Source: Vibrio campbellii CAIM 519 = NBRC 15631 = ATCC 25920 (GTDB lineage: Bacteria > Pseudomonadota > Gammaproteobacteria > Enterobacterales > Vibrionaceae). Taken from it: a stretch of 64,000 nt of DNA. This document shows, piece after piece, positions 25,447 through 34,879 of this stretch. How positions within the stretch are numbered: position 1 is the stretch's first letter; every line of letters starts with the position of its first letter. Made by a program: the position numbers and the translations under genes. Where the stretch lies: positions 1,426,001 to 1,490,000 of the forward strand of contig NZ_CP015863.1 of NCBI RefSeq assembly GCF_002163755.1, read 5' to 3'. Below the pieces are notes generated by a model, which ran no database searches, was not told the DNA's origin, and saw only the letters and a list, made by a program, of their open reading frames with translations.

Positions 25447-26793
25447 ATGAAGTGGATACATAAATTAATCTTTGCATTGTCGATATGCACCATCAGTTTG
25501 GTGGCGCTTTACAGCTTGCTTGGTGATACTCGTAAACTGCTTGTGACACCAGACTTGTTCAATATCCACGCAACAAACGATGCAGCCGCTGGTGGCCTTA
25601 GCGAGTCTGACATTACCTACCAGAATCACAGCTTAGTGTTGAACTGTGATTTGAAAGAGAGCAAATATGCATGGCCATACTGCGGAGTCTCAGTCTATAC
25701 CGATGTAAAGGAAGCAACAAAAGGGCTCGATCTTTCTAGTTACCATACCGTTCGTCTTAAAGTCCGCCATGAATCGGCAGGGAAGGGAGAGAACCCTAGT
25801 AAGAACTTACGTTTGTATTTGAGAAACTTTAACTCGGCTTACTCTGATCCAAACGATGAGTACACCATTAAATACAATGGCATGCAGTTTTCTCCGTCAG
25901 ATTTCAGTGAGATCATCGAAATCCCAATTGCAAACCTTCAGGTGATGACATGGTGGTTGAATGACAACGATGTCGCGATTGAACATTCCGCACCGGAGTT
26001 CTCCAATATCACCCGAATTGATATCGCAACCGGAGCGGGTGCTGCTCTTGGTAACCACAAAATTGTTATCGACAAAATCGAGTTCGAAGGGGCATACATA
26101 GAGCAGTCGACATTGTTGTTCGCTTTGTTGTTCTCATGGATGGCGCTGGGTCTAGCATTCTCACTACAAGAAATGCGTAAAAATAAAATCGCATACAACA
26201 AAGTACGGAAACGCCACCGCCATTTAGAGAAGGTGAATTCGACGCTTCGTACACAAAATTATGAATTTGCGGAACTGGCTCATCGCGATGCTTTAACTGG
26301 TGCGATGAACCGCCACGCGGTACAAAGTTGGCTAGATCAGCAAGCACGACAAGTTCGATGGGGGCATGACTCGTTCTCCATTCTTTACATGGACTTGGAT
26401 AAGTTTAAACGTGTTAACGATAAATATGGCCATCAGATGGGCGATGATATCTTGCGTGAGTTCGTGATGGTGATTGCAAGCTCAATCCTACCTGAAGACC
26501 GCCTTGTTCGTTGGGGAGGGGAAGAGTTTGTGGTCTTCTGCCCGAACACGAATATCGAACAAGCCGTTAAAAAAGCGGAATTGATCAGAGAGAATGTTGA
26601 GAAGCATCTTTGGGTGCATGGTGAGCTTTTGACGTGCAGCATTGGTGTTGCTCAAATGCAGAATGAGCGTGTTTCTGAAACGATGGCGCGTGCCGATGAA
26701 GTCTTGTATTTAGCCAAACGTAACGGCCGAAATAGAATAGAGGTGAACTACGGTATGCAAAAGCAATCTGAAGCGGCAATTGAGGCTTCATAG
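25447..26793 (+). CDS. Membrane-bound diguanylate cyclase (GGDEF)
   Basis: A 448-residue protein from the ATG at 25447 (MKWIHKL). Order: membrane segment (about 5-27), a periplasmic beta-rich region of about 200 residues resembling a carbohydrate-binding or jelly-roll sensor, a second membrane segment (about 218-236), a short coiled coil, and a GGDEF domain with the active motif RWGGEEF and substrate residues in DLDKFKRVNDKYGH. It should make c-di-GMP. The product-inhibition site RxxD is absent (LPED at that position), so feedback inhibition is not expected. It is followed by a strong terminator. Confidence 0.88.
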   Translation: MKWIHKLIFALSICTISLVALYSLLGDTRKLLVTPDLFNIHATNDAAAGGLSESDITYQNHSLVLNCDLKESKYAWPYCGVSVYTDVKEATKGLDLSSYHTVRLKVRHESAGKGENPSKNLRLYLRNFNSAYSDPNDEYTIKYNGMQFSPSDFSEIIEIPIANLQVMTWWLNDNDVAIEHSAPEFSNITRIDIATGAGAALGNHKIVIDKIEFEGAYIEQSTLLFALLFSWMALGLAFSLQEMRKNKIAYNKVRKRHRHLEKVNSTLRTQNYEFAELAHRDALTGAMNRHAVQSWLDQQARQVRWGHDSFSILYMDLDKFKRVNDKYGHQMGDDILREFVMVIASSILPEDRLVRWGGEEFVVFCPNTNIEQAVKKAELIRENVEKHLWVHGELLTCSIGVAQMQNERVSETMARADEVLYLAKRNGRNRIEVNYGMQKQSEAAIEAS

Positions 26794-26901
26794 AAAAAAA
26801 GTGGCCGACCGACCACCAAAAGGGAACTGCTGAACATGACTAGGGGTAGTAGTTAGGTATTCGGGTGATTACCAAGGACAGCAGTCGTAGTGCTGGTTTG
26901 A

Positions 26902-26937
26902 AAAGAGAGCGGCGTTCAAACGTTGCTCTCTTTATTT
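26902..26937. terminator. Terminator between the diguanylate cyclase and the DASS transporter genes
   Basis: Outer stem AAAGAGAGC/GCTCTCTTT with an inner CGTT/AACG pairing, followed by ATTTT; the mirror strand also ends in TTTT, so it may serve both converging genes. Confidence 0.85.
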
Positions 26938-26970
26938 TGGTCAGGACAATGTTTTATCAAAACCGTGTGT

Positions 26971-28341
26971 TTACCAGAACAACCAAGCGAATAGCGTTAG
27001 TGCACCGATACATGCAACGTTCAGCACCATACCGATTCGCATCATCTCTTTCTGTTTGATATGACCCGTCGCAAATACAATCGCGTTAGGTGGCGTTGCT
27101 ACTGGCAACATAAACGCACATGATGCAGCTACAGCAATCAGTGCTGACAGAATGACTGGCGATAGACCAAGTGCTTCTGCAATGGTGGCAAATACTGGTA
27201 CCAATAGCGCCGCACTTGCTGTGTTACTTGCAAACTCTGTTAAGAAAACGACGAATACGACAATGGCTAAGATAGTCAGTAATACGCCTGCTTGCTCTAG
27301 GAAACCAGCTAGACCGTTAGCTAAGAATACGCTTGTGCCTGTTGCTTTAAGGACGTTACTTAGACAAATACCGCCGCCGAATAGGATCAAAACACCCCAG
27401 TCAGTCGTCTTCTCAATGTCTTTCCACTCTACAGCGCGAGAAGCACCAAGCAAAAGAATCGCACCAATCGCCACCAAAGTATCGAACTTCGCGAAGCCGC
27501 CCAGCATGGCGTTAATTGGTTTGCTGAAAATCCAGAATGTTACTGTTAATAGGAAAATCGCCAGCGTGATCTTCTTACCGTTTGTCCACTCAACAGGTTT
27601 GTGGTCAAGTTCGAATTGATGACTTAAATCCGGCTTGGTCATCACGTAAAGCACTAAGATTGCGATAGGCATAAGAATCAATGAAATCGGCAAGCCAAGT
27701 TCCATCCATTCAGTGAAGCTCAGACCAACTTCTGCCGCTGCGATTGCGTTTGGTGGGCTACCAACCAGTGTTGCGATACCACCAATCGATGCACTGTAAG
27801 CGATACCAAGTAGCACGAATAGGTAAGTGCTGTGACTCTTCTTCGCATCTAGTTTGCTCATTACACCAAGAACCAAAGGCAGCATCATCGCTGTTGTTGC
27901 GGTGTTAGAGATCCACATTGATAGGCCAGCGCTCACACCAAACAACATGAAGACCGCGACAGACATTTTACCGCGCGCAATCAGCAATACCTTGTCGGCA
28001 ATCGCTTGATCGAGTTTTTGCTTGTGAAGCGCGGCGGCGAGTGCGAAACCACCCAAGAACAAGAAAATGATCGAGTTGGAGAAGTTGTTCAATGCGGCTT
28101 GGGTATTGAATACGCCTAAGAACACCGCGAGTAACGGGATTAATAGGGCCGTGATGCTTACGTGAATGGCTTCCGTCAACCAAAGTACGGCAACGAAAAT
28201 CAAAATACATAAGCCGGTTACGACTTGAGGCTCAAAGGGTAAGGTGTTGAACAGAATAGCGAACAGCAGGACATTAGACGTCAATATCATGCTGTTGCGT
28301 GTGAAGAACCAGTTCTTCAATGTCACAGCGAGTGCGGTCAT
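26971..28341 (-). CDS. Sodium/dicarboxylate symporter, DASS (SLC13) family
   Basis: A 456-residue membrane protein of the divalent anion:sodium symporter family, like VcINDY of V. cholerae. Both family SNT motifs are present: SNTATTAMM in the first half and SNTASAALL in the second, each part of a sodium and substrate site. About 11 membrane segments. Expected substrates are succinate, malate or fumarate. The start at 28341 has an AAGGAG site seven bases upstream. Monocistronic. Substrate inferred by family. Confidence 0.88.
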   Translation of the reverse strand: MTALAVTLKNWFFTRNSMILTSNVLLFAILFNTLPFEPQVVTGLCILIFVAVLWLTEAIHVSITALLIPLLAVFLGVFNTQAALNNFSNSIIFLFLGGFALAAALHKQKLDQAIADKVLLIARGKMSVAVFMLFGVSAGLSMWISNTATTAMMLPLVLGVMSKLDAKKSHSTYLFVLLGIAYSASIGGIATLVGSPPNAIAAAEVGLSFTEWMELGLPISLILMPIAILVLYVMTKPDLSHQFELDHKPVEWTNGKKITLAIFLLTVTFWIFSKPINAMLGGFAKFDTLVAIGAILLLGASRAVEWKDIEKTTDWGVLILFGGGICLSNVLKATGTSVFLANGLAGFLEQAGVLLTILAIVVFVVFLTEFASNTASAALLVPVFATIAEALGLSPVILSALIAVAASCAFMLPVATPPNAIVFATGHIKQKEMMRIGMVLNVACIGALTLFAWLFW

Positions 28342-28493
28342 GGTTGTGCTCCTTTTGCATTGCCTTAGTGTTGGTTTTTTATGGCAAAGTAACTGACTTG
28401 TAGTTATTTATTAATTTAAATGTTACTGCGAATGCGAAAGGGTGTTTTGTCTGAATCGGCGGCGGAATAAGAAAGTGTGAGGTTGAGAATTGG

Positions 28494-28517
28494 AAATGGG
28501 TAGAAATCTACCCATTT
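28494..28517. repeat. Near-perfect 24-base palindrome upstream of the DASS gene
   Basis: Two 11-base arms (AAATGGGTAGA and TCTACCCATTT) separated by AA. It lies between the end of sanA and the start of the DASS gene, both on the minus strand. There is no T-run on the sanA side, so an operator or processing hairpin is as likely as a terminator. Confidence 0.45.
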
Positions 28518-28587
28518 ACTTTTAATGAATTGTTATGGCGGTGTTGTATTGAACAAGGATGTTGAAAGAAGCGACACTTGGCTCGAC

Positions 28588-29322
28588 TCACTGAACCGGG
28601 ATATTGCGTTCGTTGTCGATGGCTTCCTGCTTTTCTTCCACCGCAACGATTGGCTCTTGAGGGCCAAGGAAGCGCGGTTGCGTATTCATGATGTACAAGT
28701 CCAAAAATGCTTTCACGCGGGCCATCAGTTCACGTGTTCTCATATTGAGTTTCTGCTTACTCGCTGTTGGGCCCGCTACGGCCAAGCACTGTGCATCGAT
28801 ATTATAAGCATCAGCAATAAACAGAGCGCGCTCACAATGGAATCGTTGCGTGACAATCAAGAAACGCTCGGAGGCGAAAATCTTTTTAGCGCGCACGATG
28901 GAATCTAAAGTACGAAATCCTGCATAGTCGAGATGAATCACTTCTTCTGGCACACCCGCTCTGAGTAAATCGCGCTTCATCGTCCAAGGTTCATTGTAAG
29001 AGCGATGTGCGTTGTCTCCACTCAACAAAAACTGCTTCACTTTTCCTTGTTTGTACAGCTCGATAGCGGCGTTGATTCTGTGGGTGTAATAAGTATTGAG
29101 GATTTTCCCAATGTACTTACTGGTGCCAAGTACGACTGCTACTTCGTGCTCTGGTACTTGTTCGTAGTCGGTAAAGATTTCTTCTTGCGCTTGCAGCACG
29201 ACCCAACGGTCAATGGCGATAACGGTGACCAAGAGACCGAGTAAAGAGATCGACAAAACCAAAGCCAGACGCTTCCATGAGAACTTGAGCTTCCAGTTTG
29301 ACTTTATGCGAGAAAACAGCAA
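28588..29322 (-). CDS. sanA: SanA/YdcF-type DUF218 protein
   Basis: A 244-residue protein with one N-terminal membrane segment (about 20-41) and a DUF218 domain: VAVVLGTSKY, INAAIELYKQGKVKQFLLSGDN, AGVPEEVIHLDYAGFRTLDS and IVTQRFHCERALFIA. This matches SanA of E. coli, which supports the envelope barrier to vancomycin and SDS at high temperature; the biochemical reaction is uncertain. The last 30 residues are charged and variable. It is followed by maeA upstream on the same strand with a terminator between. Confidence 0.82.
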   Translation of the reverse strand: MLFSRIKSNWKLKFSWKRLALVLSISLLGLLVTVIAIDRWVVLQAQEEIFTDYEQVPEHEVAVVLGTSKYIGKILNTYYTHRINAAIELYKQGKVKQFLLSGDNAHRSYNEPWTMKRDLLRAGVPEEVIHLDYAGFRTLDSIVRAKKIFASERFLIVTQRFHCERALFIADAYNIDAQCLAVAGPTASKQKLNMRTRELMARVKAFLDLYIMNTQPRFLGPQEPIVAVEEKQEAIDNERNIPVQ

Positions 29323-29430
29323 AACGTTCGATGTCCTTATTTCAATGTGTATCCCTCATCATATCTGATAGAAATGAAAAGAGAGAAGCCCATTTATGCC
29401 AAAATATGGTTAGGATGAGAAAAAAGAATA

Positions 29431-29461
29431 AAAAACAAAAGCCCCCGCGATGCGAGGGCTA
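29431..29461 (-). terminator. Terminator after maeA
   Basis: On the minus strand, stem AGCCCTCGC/GCGGGGGCT with a three-base loop and then TTTTGTTTTTT, 26 bases beyond the maeA stop. Confidence 0.88.
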
Positions 29462-29486
29462 AATATTATACAAAGCGTAGCAAAAT

Positions 29487-31175
29487 TTAGAATGCTGTGC
29501 GTTTGTAACGACGGTAAACCGGCTGCCAGAATGCTTGGTCAATGGCATCGTTTAGCGCTTCATCGGTGATTTCTAGCGCAACACCTTGTTCAATCGCTTT
29601 CTTCGCTACAGCGAATGCAATCTTCTTCGATACCAGATGAATTTCCTCTAGTGGCGGAAGTAGGGCACCGTTGCCGTTGATAGCCAATGGCGAACATGTT
29701 GCCAATGCACGGCTTGATTCCATCAACATTTCGTCCGTTACGCGCTTGGCATTCACTGCAAGTACACCTAGGCCGATACCAGGGAAGATGTAGCTGTTGT
29801 TACATTGTGCGATTGGGTAAGAGCGACCTTCATGAACCACTGGCTCAAATGGGCTACCAGTTGCTACTAGTGCCTCACCGTTTGTCCAACGAATGATGTC
29901 GTTTGGTGTTGCTTCTACGCGGCTCGTTGGGTTCGATAATGGGAACACGATCGGACGCTTGCAGTGTTTGTGCATCTCTTTGATCACTTCTTCGCTGAAG
30001 AGGCCTGGAGCACCCGATACACCGATCAGTATAGTAGGCTTAGCGTTGTGCATCACATCAAGAAGTGAGAAGCCATTTCCTTCATTTTCCCACTTCTTCG
30101 TATTATCGAACTTCTGAACTAGGCGCTGTTGGAAATCAAGAAGGTTAGGCATGCCTTCTTGCAGTAGACCCCAACGGTCAACCATGTAAACTTGTGAACG
30201 TGCTTTCTCATCAGAAATCCCTTCCGACACCATTTGTGCGATGATCGCTTCTGCGATACCACAACCTGCTGAGCCAGCACCCAAGAAAGTAATACGTTGA
30301 TCAGATAGCTTAGTACCGGCCGCTTTACATGCTGCAAGTAGAGAGCCTACGGTTACCGCCGCTGTACCTTGAATGTCATCGTTGAAACAACAGATGCGGT
30401 CTTTGTAGCGCTCTAGAAGTGGCATTGCGTTTTTCTGTGCAAAGTCTTCGAACTGGATCAGGGCATCTGGCCAACGGCGTTGTACTGCTTGGATAAACTC
30501 TTCAACAAACGCATCGTAATCTGGACCAGTGATACGTGGATGACGCCAGCCCATGTACATAGGATCTGCTAGACGTTGCGGGTTGTTAGTGCCCACATCC
30601 AGTACGATTGGTAGTGTGTAAGCTGGGCTGATACCGCCACATGCTGTGTAAAGAGAAAGCTTACCGATTGGAATACCCATGCCGCCGATACCTTGGTCAC
30701 CCAAGCCCAAGATACGTTCGCCATCCGTTACCACGATAACTTTAACGTTGTGGTTTGCTGCATTGTTTAGCAGGTCATCGATACGGTCACGGTTCGGGTA
30801 CGAGATAAACAGACCACGGCCACGACGGTAGATGTTTGAGAAGTTCTCACACGCTGCACCAACGGTTGGTGTGTAGATGATAGGCATCATCTCAGAAATG
30901 TGGTTTTGAACTAGGCGGTAGTATAGCGTTTCGTTCGTGTCTTGGATGTTGCGTAGGTAAATGTGCTTGTCCATGTCACTTTCAAAGCTTTTGTACTGTT
31001 GGTACGCACGCTCTACTTGTTCTTGGATGGTTTCAGTCGTCTCTGGTAGAAGACCTTCCAAGTTGAATGAACTACGTTCTTCTCCGGAGAACGCACTGCC
31101 CTTGTTCAAAAGAGGGGTCGCTAAAAGAGCCGGACCCGCATATGGGATATAGAGTGGGCGCTTGTCGTTGTTCAT
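29487..31175 (-). CDS. maeA: NAD-dependent malic enzyme
   Basis: A 562-residue malic enzyme that decarboxylates malate to pyruvate. The start at 31175 (MNNDKRPLYIPYAGPALLAT) is the family's usual N-terminus. Motifs include YTPTVGAACENFSNIYRRGRG, VVTDGERILGLGDQGIGGMG, the metal site FEDFAQKNA and CCFNDDIQGTAAV, and the dinucleotide motif FLGAGSAGCGIAEA. The length and these motifs fit MaeA (SfcA) rather than the longer MaeB. A perfect FNR-type palindrome lies 73-90 bases upstream of the start. Confidence 0.92.
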   Translation of the reverse strand: MNNDKRPLYIPYAGPALLATPLLNKGSAFSGEERSSFNLEGLLPETTETIQEQVERAYQQYKSFESDMDKHIYLRNIQDTNETLYYRLVQNHISEMMPIIYTPTVGAACENFSNIYRRGRGLFISYPNRDRIDDLLNNAANHNVKVIVVTDGERILGLGDQGIGGMGIPIGKLSLYTACGGISPAYTLPIVLDVGTNNPQRLADPMYMGWRHPRITGPDYDAFVEEFIQAVQRRWPDALIQFEDFAQKNAMPLLERYKDRICCFNDDIQGTAAVTVGSLLAACKAAGTKLSDQRITFLGAGSAGCGIAEAIIAQMVSEGISDEKARSQVYMVDRWGLLQEGMPNLLDFQQRLVQKFDNTKKWENEGNGFSLLDVMHNAKPTILIGVSGAPGLFSEEVIKEMHKHCKRPIVFPLSNPTSRVEATPNDIIRWTNGEALVATGSPFEPVVHEGRSYPIAQCNNSYIFPGIGLGVLAVNAKRVTDEMLMESSRALATCSPLAINGNGALLPPLEEIHLVSKKIAFAVAKKAIEQGVALEITDEALNDAIDQAFWQPVYRRYKRTAF

Positions 31176-31247
31176 TGGGTGCCTTAAATGTAGGGTTGAA
31201 GGATGCGTGCAAAATTCTAACGGGTTCACTATTTAGTTGTAAACATT

Positions 31248-31265
31248 CGTTGATGTACATCAACG
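31248..31265. promoter_or_regulatory. FNR-type binding palindrome in the maeA/helicase divergent promoter
   Basis: CGTTGATGTACATCAACG is an 18-base perfect palindrome whose core TTGAT-N4-ATCAA is the FNR consensus. It sits in the 236-base gap between divergent maeA and the helicase gene, nearer maeA, so oxygen-dependent control of malic enzyme is likely. Confidence 0.7.
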
Positions 31266-31411
31266 TAATGTCGCAAAAAAATCCAATTACCGACGAAAAT
31301 ATCGTCACTAAAACGACAATACTGTCATTAATTAGTCAGAAGCGATTCCTAAAGCAGGAATTTCTCACTCAGGTATAATGCCTCGCAATCCACTATCACG
31401 TTCTATTTTTT

Positions 31412-33766
31412 ATGTCTCAATTACCTATCGATAGCTTACAAGCTGAATTTGACCAACTCGTGAATCACCACCATTTAGTGGTAGAAGCCGAAACCGGTTC
31501 TGGTAAATCCACACGCTTGCCGCTTTGGGCGGCCAATCACGGCCGAGTATTGGTGATTGAGCCACGTCGAATTGCTTGCACATCGTTAGCCGAGTTTCTT
31601 GCCGAGCAATCCGGCCAACCACTTGGTAAGCAGATTGGTTACGCGATTAAGCTTCATGCACACTACGATGAAAACACCAATGTCGTGTTCGTGACACCCG
31701 GTGTTGCACTACGTTGGTTCGCGGAAGACAAACTGGCTAGCTTCGATATCGTGATGGTGGACGAATTTCATGAACGCCGCTGGGACATTGATCTCCTTAC
31801 GGCGATTTTAAAGCAAGAAAAACAGCACCGTTTGATTGTCACGTCAGCGACCTTAGAGGGTGAAAAACTGGCGAACTATTTGGATGCCAAACGGCTGCGC
31901 TCGGAAGGTCGTTGTTTTCCTGTTACCGTTACCCATCGTTCACTGGATAGCCGTTACTTGCCGAACAAAAAGGGTTGCGAGAACGATGTTGTTCGCACGG
32001 TGAAAGAAGCTTTGGAAGACGAAGAGGGCGATATTCTCGTTTTCTTACCGGGTCGTAAAGAGATCACTCAATGTTCACAGATGCTGCAAAACCTTGATGA
32101 TGTGCTGGTGGTGAAGTTACACGCGTCAGTCAGTGATGAAGAACGACACTGTGCATTGACAGTACAAAAGCAACGCAAAGTGGTGTTGGCAACCAACGTC
32201 GCGGAAACCTCTCTGACCATTCCAAACATCCGCGTCGTGATCGACAGTGGCTTGGAACGTAGAACCGTACAACGAAATGGGCGAACAGCACTGACGTTAA
32301 CCAACATTTCTAAAGCCAGCGCAGCGCAGCGAATGGGGCGGGCAGGTCGTGTTGCTGAAGGGGCGTGTATTCGCTTGTTTGGTGAGCATGCGCCATTAGA
32401 GTTAGTGACTCCGCCTGAATTGCACCGCGAAGAACTCGTAGAACCAATGCTCGCTGCGGCTTGTTGTGGATACAGACTTTCCGAACTTTCCTTCCTCGAT
32501 TCTGTACCTGAAAAGTCACTCAACTCAGCACGCCAAACCCTGCAAGGGATGGAAGCGATAGACGAGCAAGGTGAAATCACCGAACACGGTAAAAAAGTTT
32601 ACCCTTTACCAATTGATGCCTTGTTTGCGGATTTAGTGACTCGTATCCAGACCAAAACAGAAAAAGAAGCAATGATCGACTTAGCAGCAGCGCTTTCTGT
32701 ACCCGCTCAATTGTATCAATTGCAAGGTGGGGAATCGGCGGAAGCATTAGCACAAGAAGAACCATTTGGCTGCGATGCCTCGTTGATGATTCGTTTGGTG
32801 CGAGGGGAGCAGCTTCCTGGCGTTAATGTTGATGCGAGCGTGCTTGATGAATCGCAAGGTTTAGCAAAACAAATGCGAGAAGTGTTTGAATTGCCGGATC
32901 TTGGAGTCGCATCGCGATACAAACGTGATGAGTTGACCAAAGCCATTGTCACGTTACATCCAGAACTTGTATTTGTGCGCCGAGAACGACGTCGTGACGC
33001 GCTAGGCAATGGCTTGATGGAAATGATGGTCGGGCGCAATAGCCGTTTTCCTGAAAAAAGCGAAGCAGCATTGGTGCTAGATAGTCACAGCGTGCCCGGA
33101 CGAGGCGTAAAGCAGACTTTTAACCTTGCCTCTGTAATGCTGCCCGTTTCACTTAAGTTGTTGCGTGAATTAGAACTTGGCGAGTGGCAGCAAGGCGAAA
33201 CCAATTATGAGGAAGAAGCGCCGCGCGCGACCATGCATTTGAGCTATGCTGGGCGAACCATTTGCACGGAATTCCAAGCGCTTGAAGGTGGTGTCGCAGT
33301 TCAGTCCATCGTGGAGATGATGGAAGCCGAAACGCTACTGCCGGGTTTTGCCCCGTTAAGAAAACAGCAAATACAACATTGGAAGATTTATAACGCGCTT
33401 GGATTAAATCAAGAGCCTATCGATAAAGACACGCTTGATGGTTTGTCGTTTTCAACTTGGCTCGTGGAACAGTTAGAAACGCTTGGCGTGGAAAGCATGG
33501 AAGACATTGAACTGTTTGAAGCGGACGATATCCCATTCGAAGGCATTCCTGATTGGGAGTATCAGGACTTTGCAGAGCAATTTCCGCTTAAACTGCTGTT
33601 GGCTGAATTAAAACTCGACGTGGAGTACTTCGTGTCTCGCAAGTTGGTTCATGTTATTTATTCCGATGGCAATCGAAAGGGGGACCCTAAACGCTGGGAG
33701 CTACCTCGTTGGTCTGGTTGGAAAGTGCAGTACAAAAAAGCCAGTCGTGTGCTGGATGTGAAATAA
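31412..33766 (+). CDS. DEAH-type ATP-dependent helicase, HrpB-like
   Basis: A 784-residue superfamily 2 helicase. Motif I is EAETGSGKST (about 25-34), motif II is VDEFHER (DEFH), motif III is VTSATLEG, motif V is ATNVAETSLTIPNI and motif VI is QRMGRAGRVAEG. A helicase-associated region follows. This is the DEAH/RHA group; length and DEFH point to the HrpB branch, but the C-terminal 250 residues differ from E. coli HrpB as I remember it, so I give no symbol. Likely RNA substrate, physiological role unknown. Confidence 0.8.
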   Translation: MSQLPIDSLQAEFDQLVNHHHLVVEAETGSGKSTRLPLWAANHGRVLVIEPRRIACTSLAEFLAEQSGQPLGKQIGYAIKLHAHYDENTNVVFVTPGVALRWFAEDKLASFDIVMVDEFHERRWDIDLLTAILKQEKQHRLIVTSATLEGEKLANYLDAKRLRSEGRCFPVTVTHRSLDSRYLPNKKGCENDVVRTVKEALEDEEGDILVFLPGRKEITQCSQMLQNLDDVLVVKLHASVSDEERHCALTVQKQRKVVLATNVAETSLTIPNIRVVIDSGLERRTVQRNGRTALTLTNISKASAAQRMGRAGRVAEGACIRLFGEHAPLELVTPPELHREELVEPMLAAACCGYRLSELSFLDSVPEKSLNSARQTLQGMEAIDEQGEITEHGKKVYPLPIDALFADLVTRIQTKTEKEAMIDLAAALSVPAQLYQLQGGESAEALAQEEPFGCDASLMIRLVRGEQLPGVNVDASVLDESQGLAKQMREVFELPDLGVASRYKRDELTKAIVTLHPELVFVRRERRRDALGNGLMEMMVGRNSRFPEKSEAALVLDSHSVPGRGVKQTFNLASVMLPVSLKLLRELELGEWQQGETNYEEEAPRATMHLSYAGRTICTEFQALEGGVAVQSIVEMMEAETLLPGFAPLRKQQIQHWKIYNALGLNQEPIDKDTLDGLSFSTWLVEQLETLGVESMEDIELFEADDIPFEGIPDWEYQDFAEQFPLKLLLAELKLDVEYFVSRKLVHVIYSDGNRKGDPKRWELPRWSGWKVQYKKASRVLDVK

Positions 33767-33853
33767 GGAAATTCATACCCCGGAACGATAATTGCTTTAG
33801 CCCGTTTCCCTTGCAGTTTATGACCTAATTTTTAGGTGATAAGGAATGAATTT

Positions 33854-33872
33854 GCCGCTCCTCTTGAGCGGC
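33854..33872 (+). promoter_or_regulatory. Stem-loop just before the pldA ribosome site
   Basis: GCCGCTC and GAGCGGC form a perfect 7-bp stem with a five-base loop; the GAAGGAA ribosome site of pldA begins two bases later. No T-run follows. It could stabilise or control the pldA mRNA, or be the end hairpin of the helicase transcript. Confidence 0.4.
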
Positions 33873-33885
33873 GTGAAGGAAAACG

Positions 33886-34644
33886 ATGAAATATAAAGTA
33901 ATTCCATTCTTGTTGTGTCCCGCATTGGTTTACGGAAAAAACATTGCACAGATTTCAACTTATGAAGACAACTACGTATTAGGTACATACACCACCGACA
34001 TCAATCAAAACGCTTACAACGAACTCGGTTCTGAAATGGACTCGCTGCAACAGTTTGAAGTGAAGTTTCAGATCTCAGCTTCGCTCCCGTTTTACCGATT
34101 CAGCTCTGGCACCGCGTTAATGGGCGCATACACGCAAAAGTCTCTCTGGCAGCTCGCAAACTCTGACATTTCCTCTCCGTTCAGAGAAACCAATTACAAA
34201 CCACAATTGTTCTTGGCTCACCAATCTAACATGCTGTTGTTTAACCACTTAGAGTTGGGTTACAAGCATGAATCAAACGGCCAGTCGAGTAAGCTTTCTC
34301 GTAGCTGGGATCGTCTTTATCTCGCTGCTGAGCGTTTCTCAGGTCCAGTTGAATACGGTGCGCATGCTTGGTGGGTCGTTACCACAGAAAATGACGACAT
34401 GGAAGACTACTATGCACCCTATGAATTGTGGGCGAAGTTCTATACTGGCGCTGGTGTGTTTAATACCCGAGGCCTCTACAACTTTGCCGATGACAAAGGT
34501 GGCGTAGAATTGGGGTACACCTTGTACTTTAATGACATCTTAGGTTTGTATGTTCAGGGCTACCATGGCTATGGTGAAACCTTGATTGATTATGACCATT
34601 CACAAACCCGTATTGGACTGGGAATCAAATTGGTTAACCTCTAG
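33886..34644 (+). CDS. pldA: Outer-membrane phospholipase A
   Basis: A 252-residue OMPLA-type barrel enzyme with a signal peptide of about 17 residues. It hydrolyses phospholipids mislocated to the outer leaflet. Shared blocks include YTQKSLWQL, SSPFRETNYKPQLFLA and the C-terminal TRIGLGIKL. The active-site segment is YKHESNGQSSKLSRSWDRLY: His128 and Ser130 correspond to E. coli His142 and Ser144, but the third triad position, Asn156 in E. coli, is Asp142 here. Calcium-site residues around the conserved Ser-Arg-Ser are retained. Confidence 0.9.
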   Translation: MKYKVIPFLLCPALVYGKNIAQISTYEDNYVLGTYTTDINQNAYNELGSEMDSLQQFEVKFQISASLPFYRFSSGTALMGAYTQKSLWQLANSDISSPFRETNYKPQLFLAHQSNMLLFNHLELGYKHESNGQSSKLSRSWDRLYLAAERFSGPVEYGAHAWWVVTTENDDMEDYYAPYELWAKFYTGAGVFNTRGLYNFADDKGGVELGYTLYFNDILGLYVQGYHGYGETLIDYDHSQTRIGLGIKLVNL

Positions 34645-34879
34645 TACCGATTTGCTTGTTCTCCTTGTGTGAGCGTGCTTTTAGTTTGGCGTTTAAAATA
34701 TTAATCAATTGGATGCGTATATATGGCGAAGCTGTACATCATTTGTTACAAAGCTGGTTTTAATATTTCCTTTTGAGGTCAAATTAAGGCATAAAAGACC
34801 ATTGTTTTATATCCTATTGCTATATCAAAGTAATTGAACGATATTTTGTATACCTCAGTTCAGAGTGTCGAGGCATAGG

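Noticed and set aside
27152..27619. 155-codon plus-strand frame inside the DASS transporter
   Set aside because: Antisense to a well-conserved membrane protein; low-complexity Thr/Asn/Ala-rich translation and no start context.
32068..32580. 170-codon open frame on the minus strand inside the helicase
   Set aside because: Antisense shadow of a conserved helicase region; Ser/Arg/Cys-rich translation is typical of a shadow frame.
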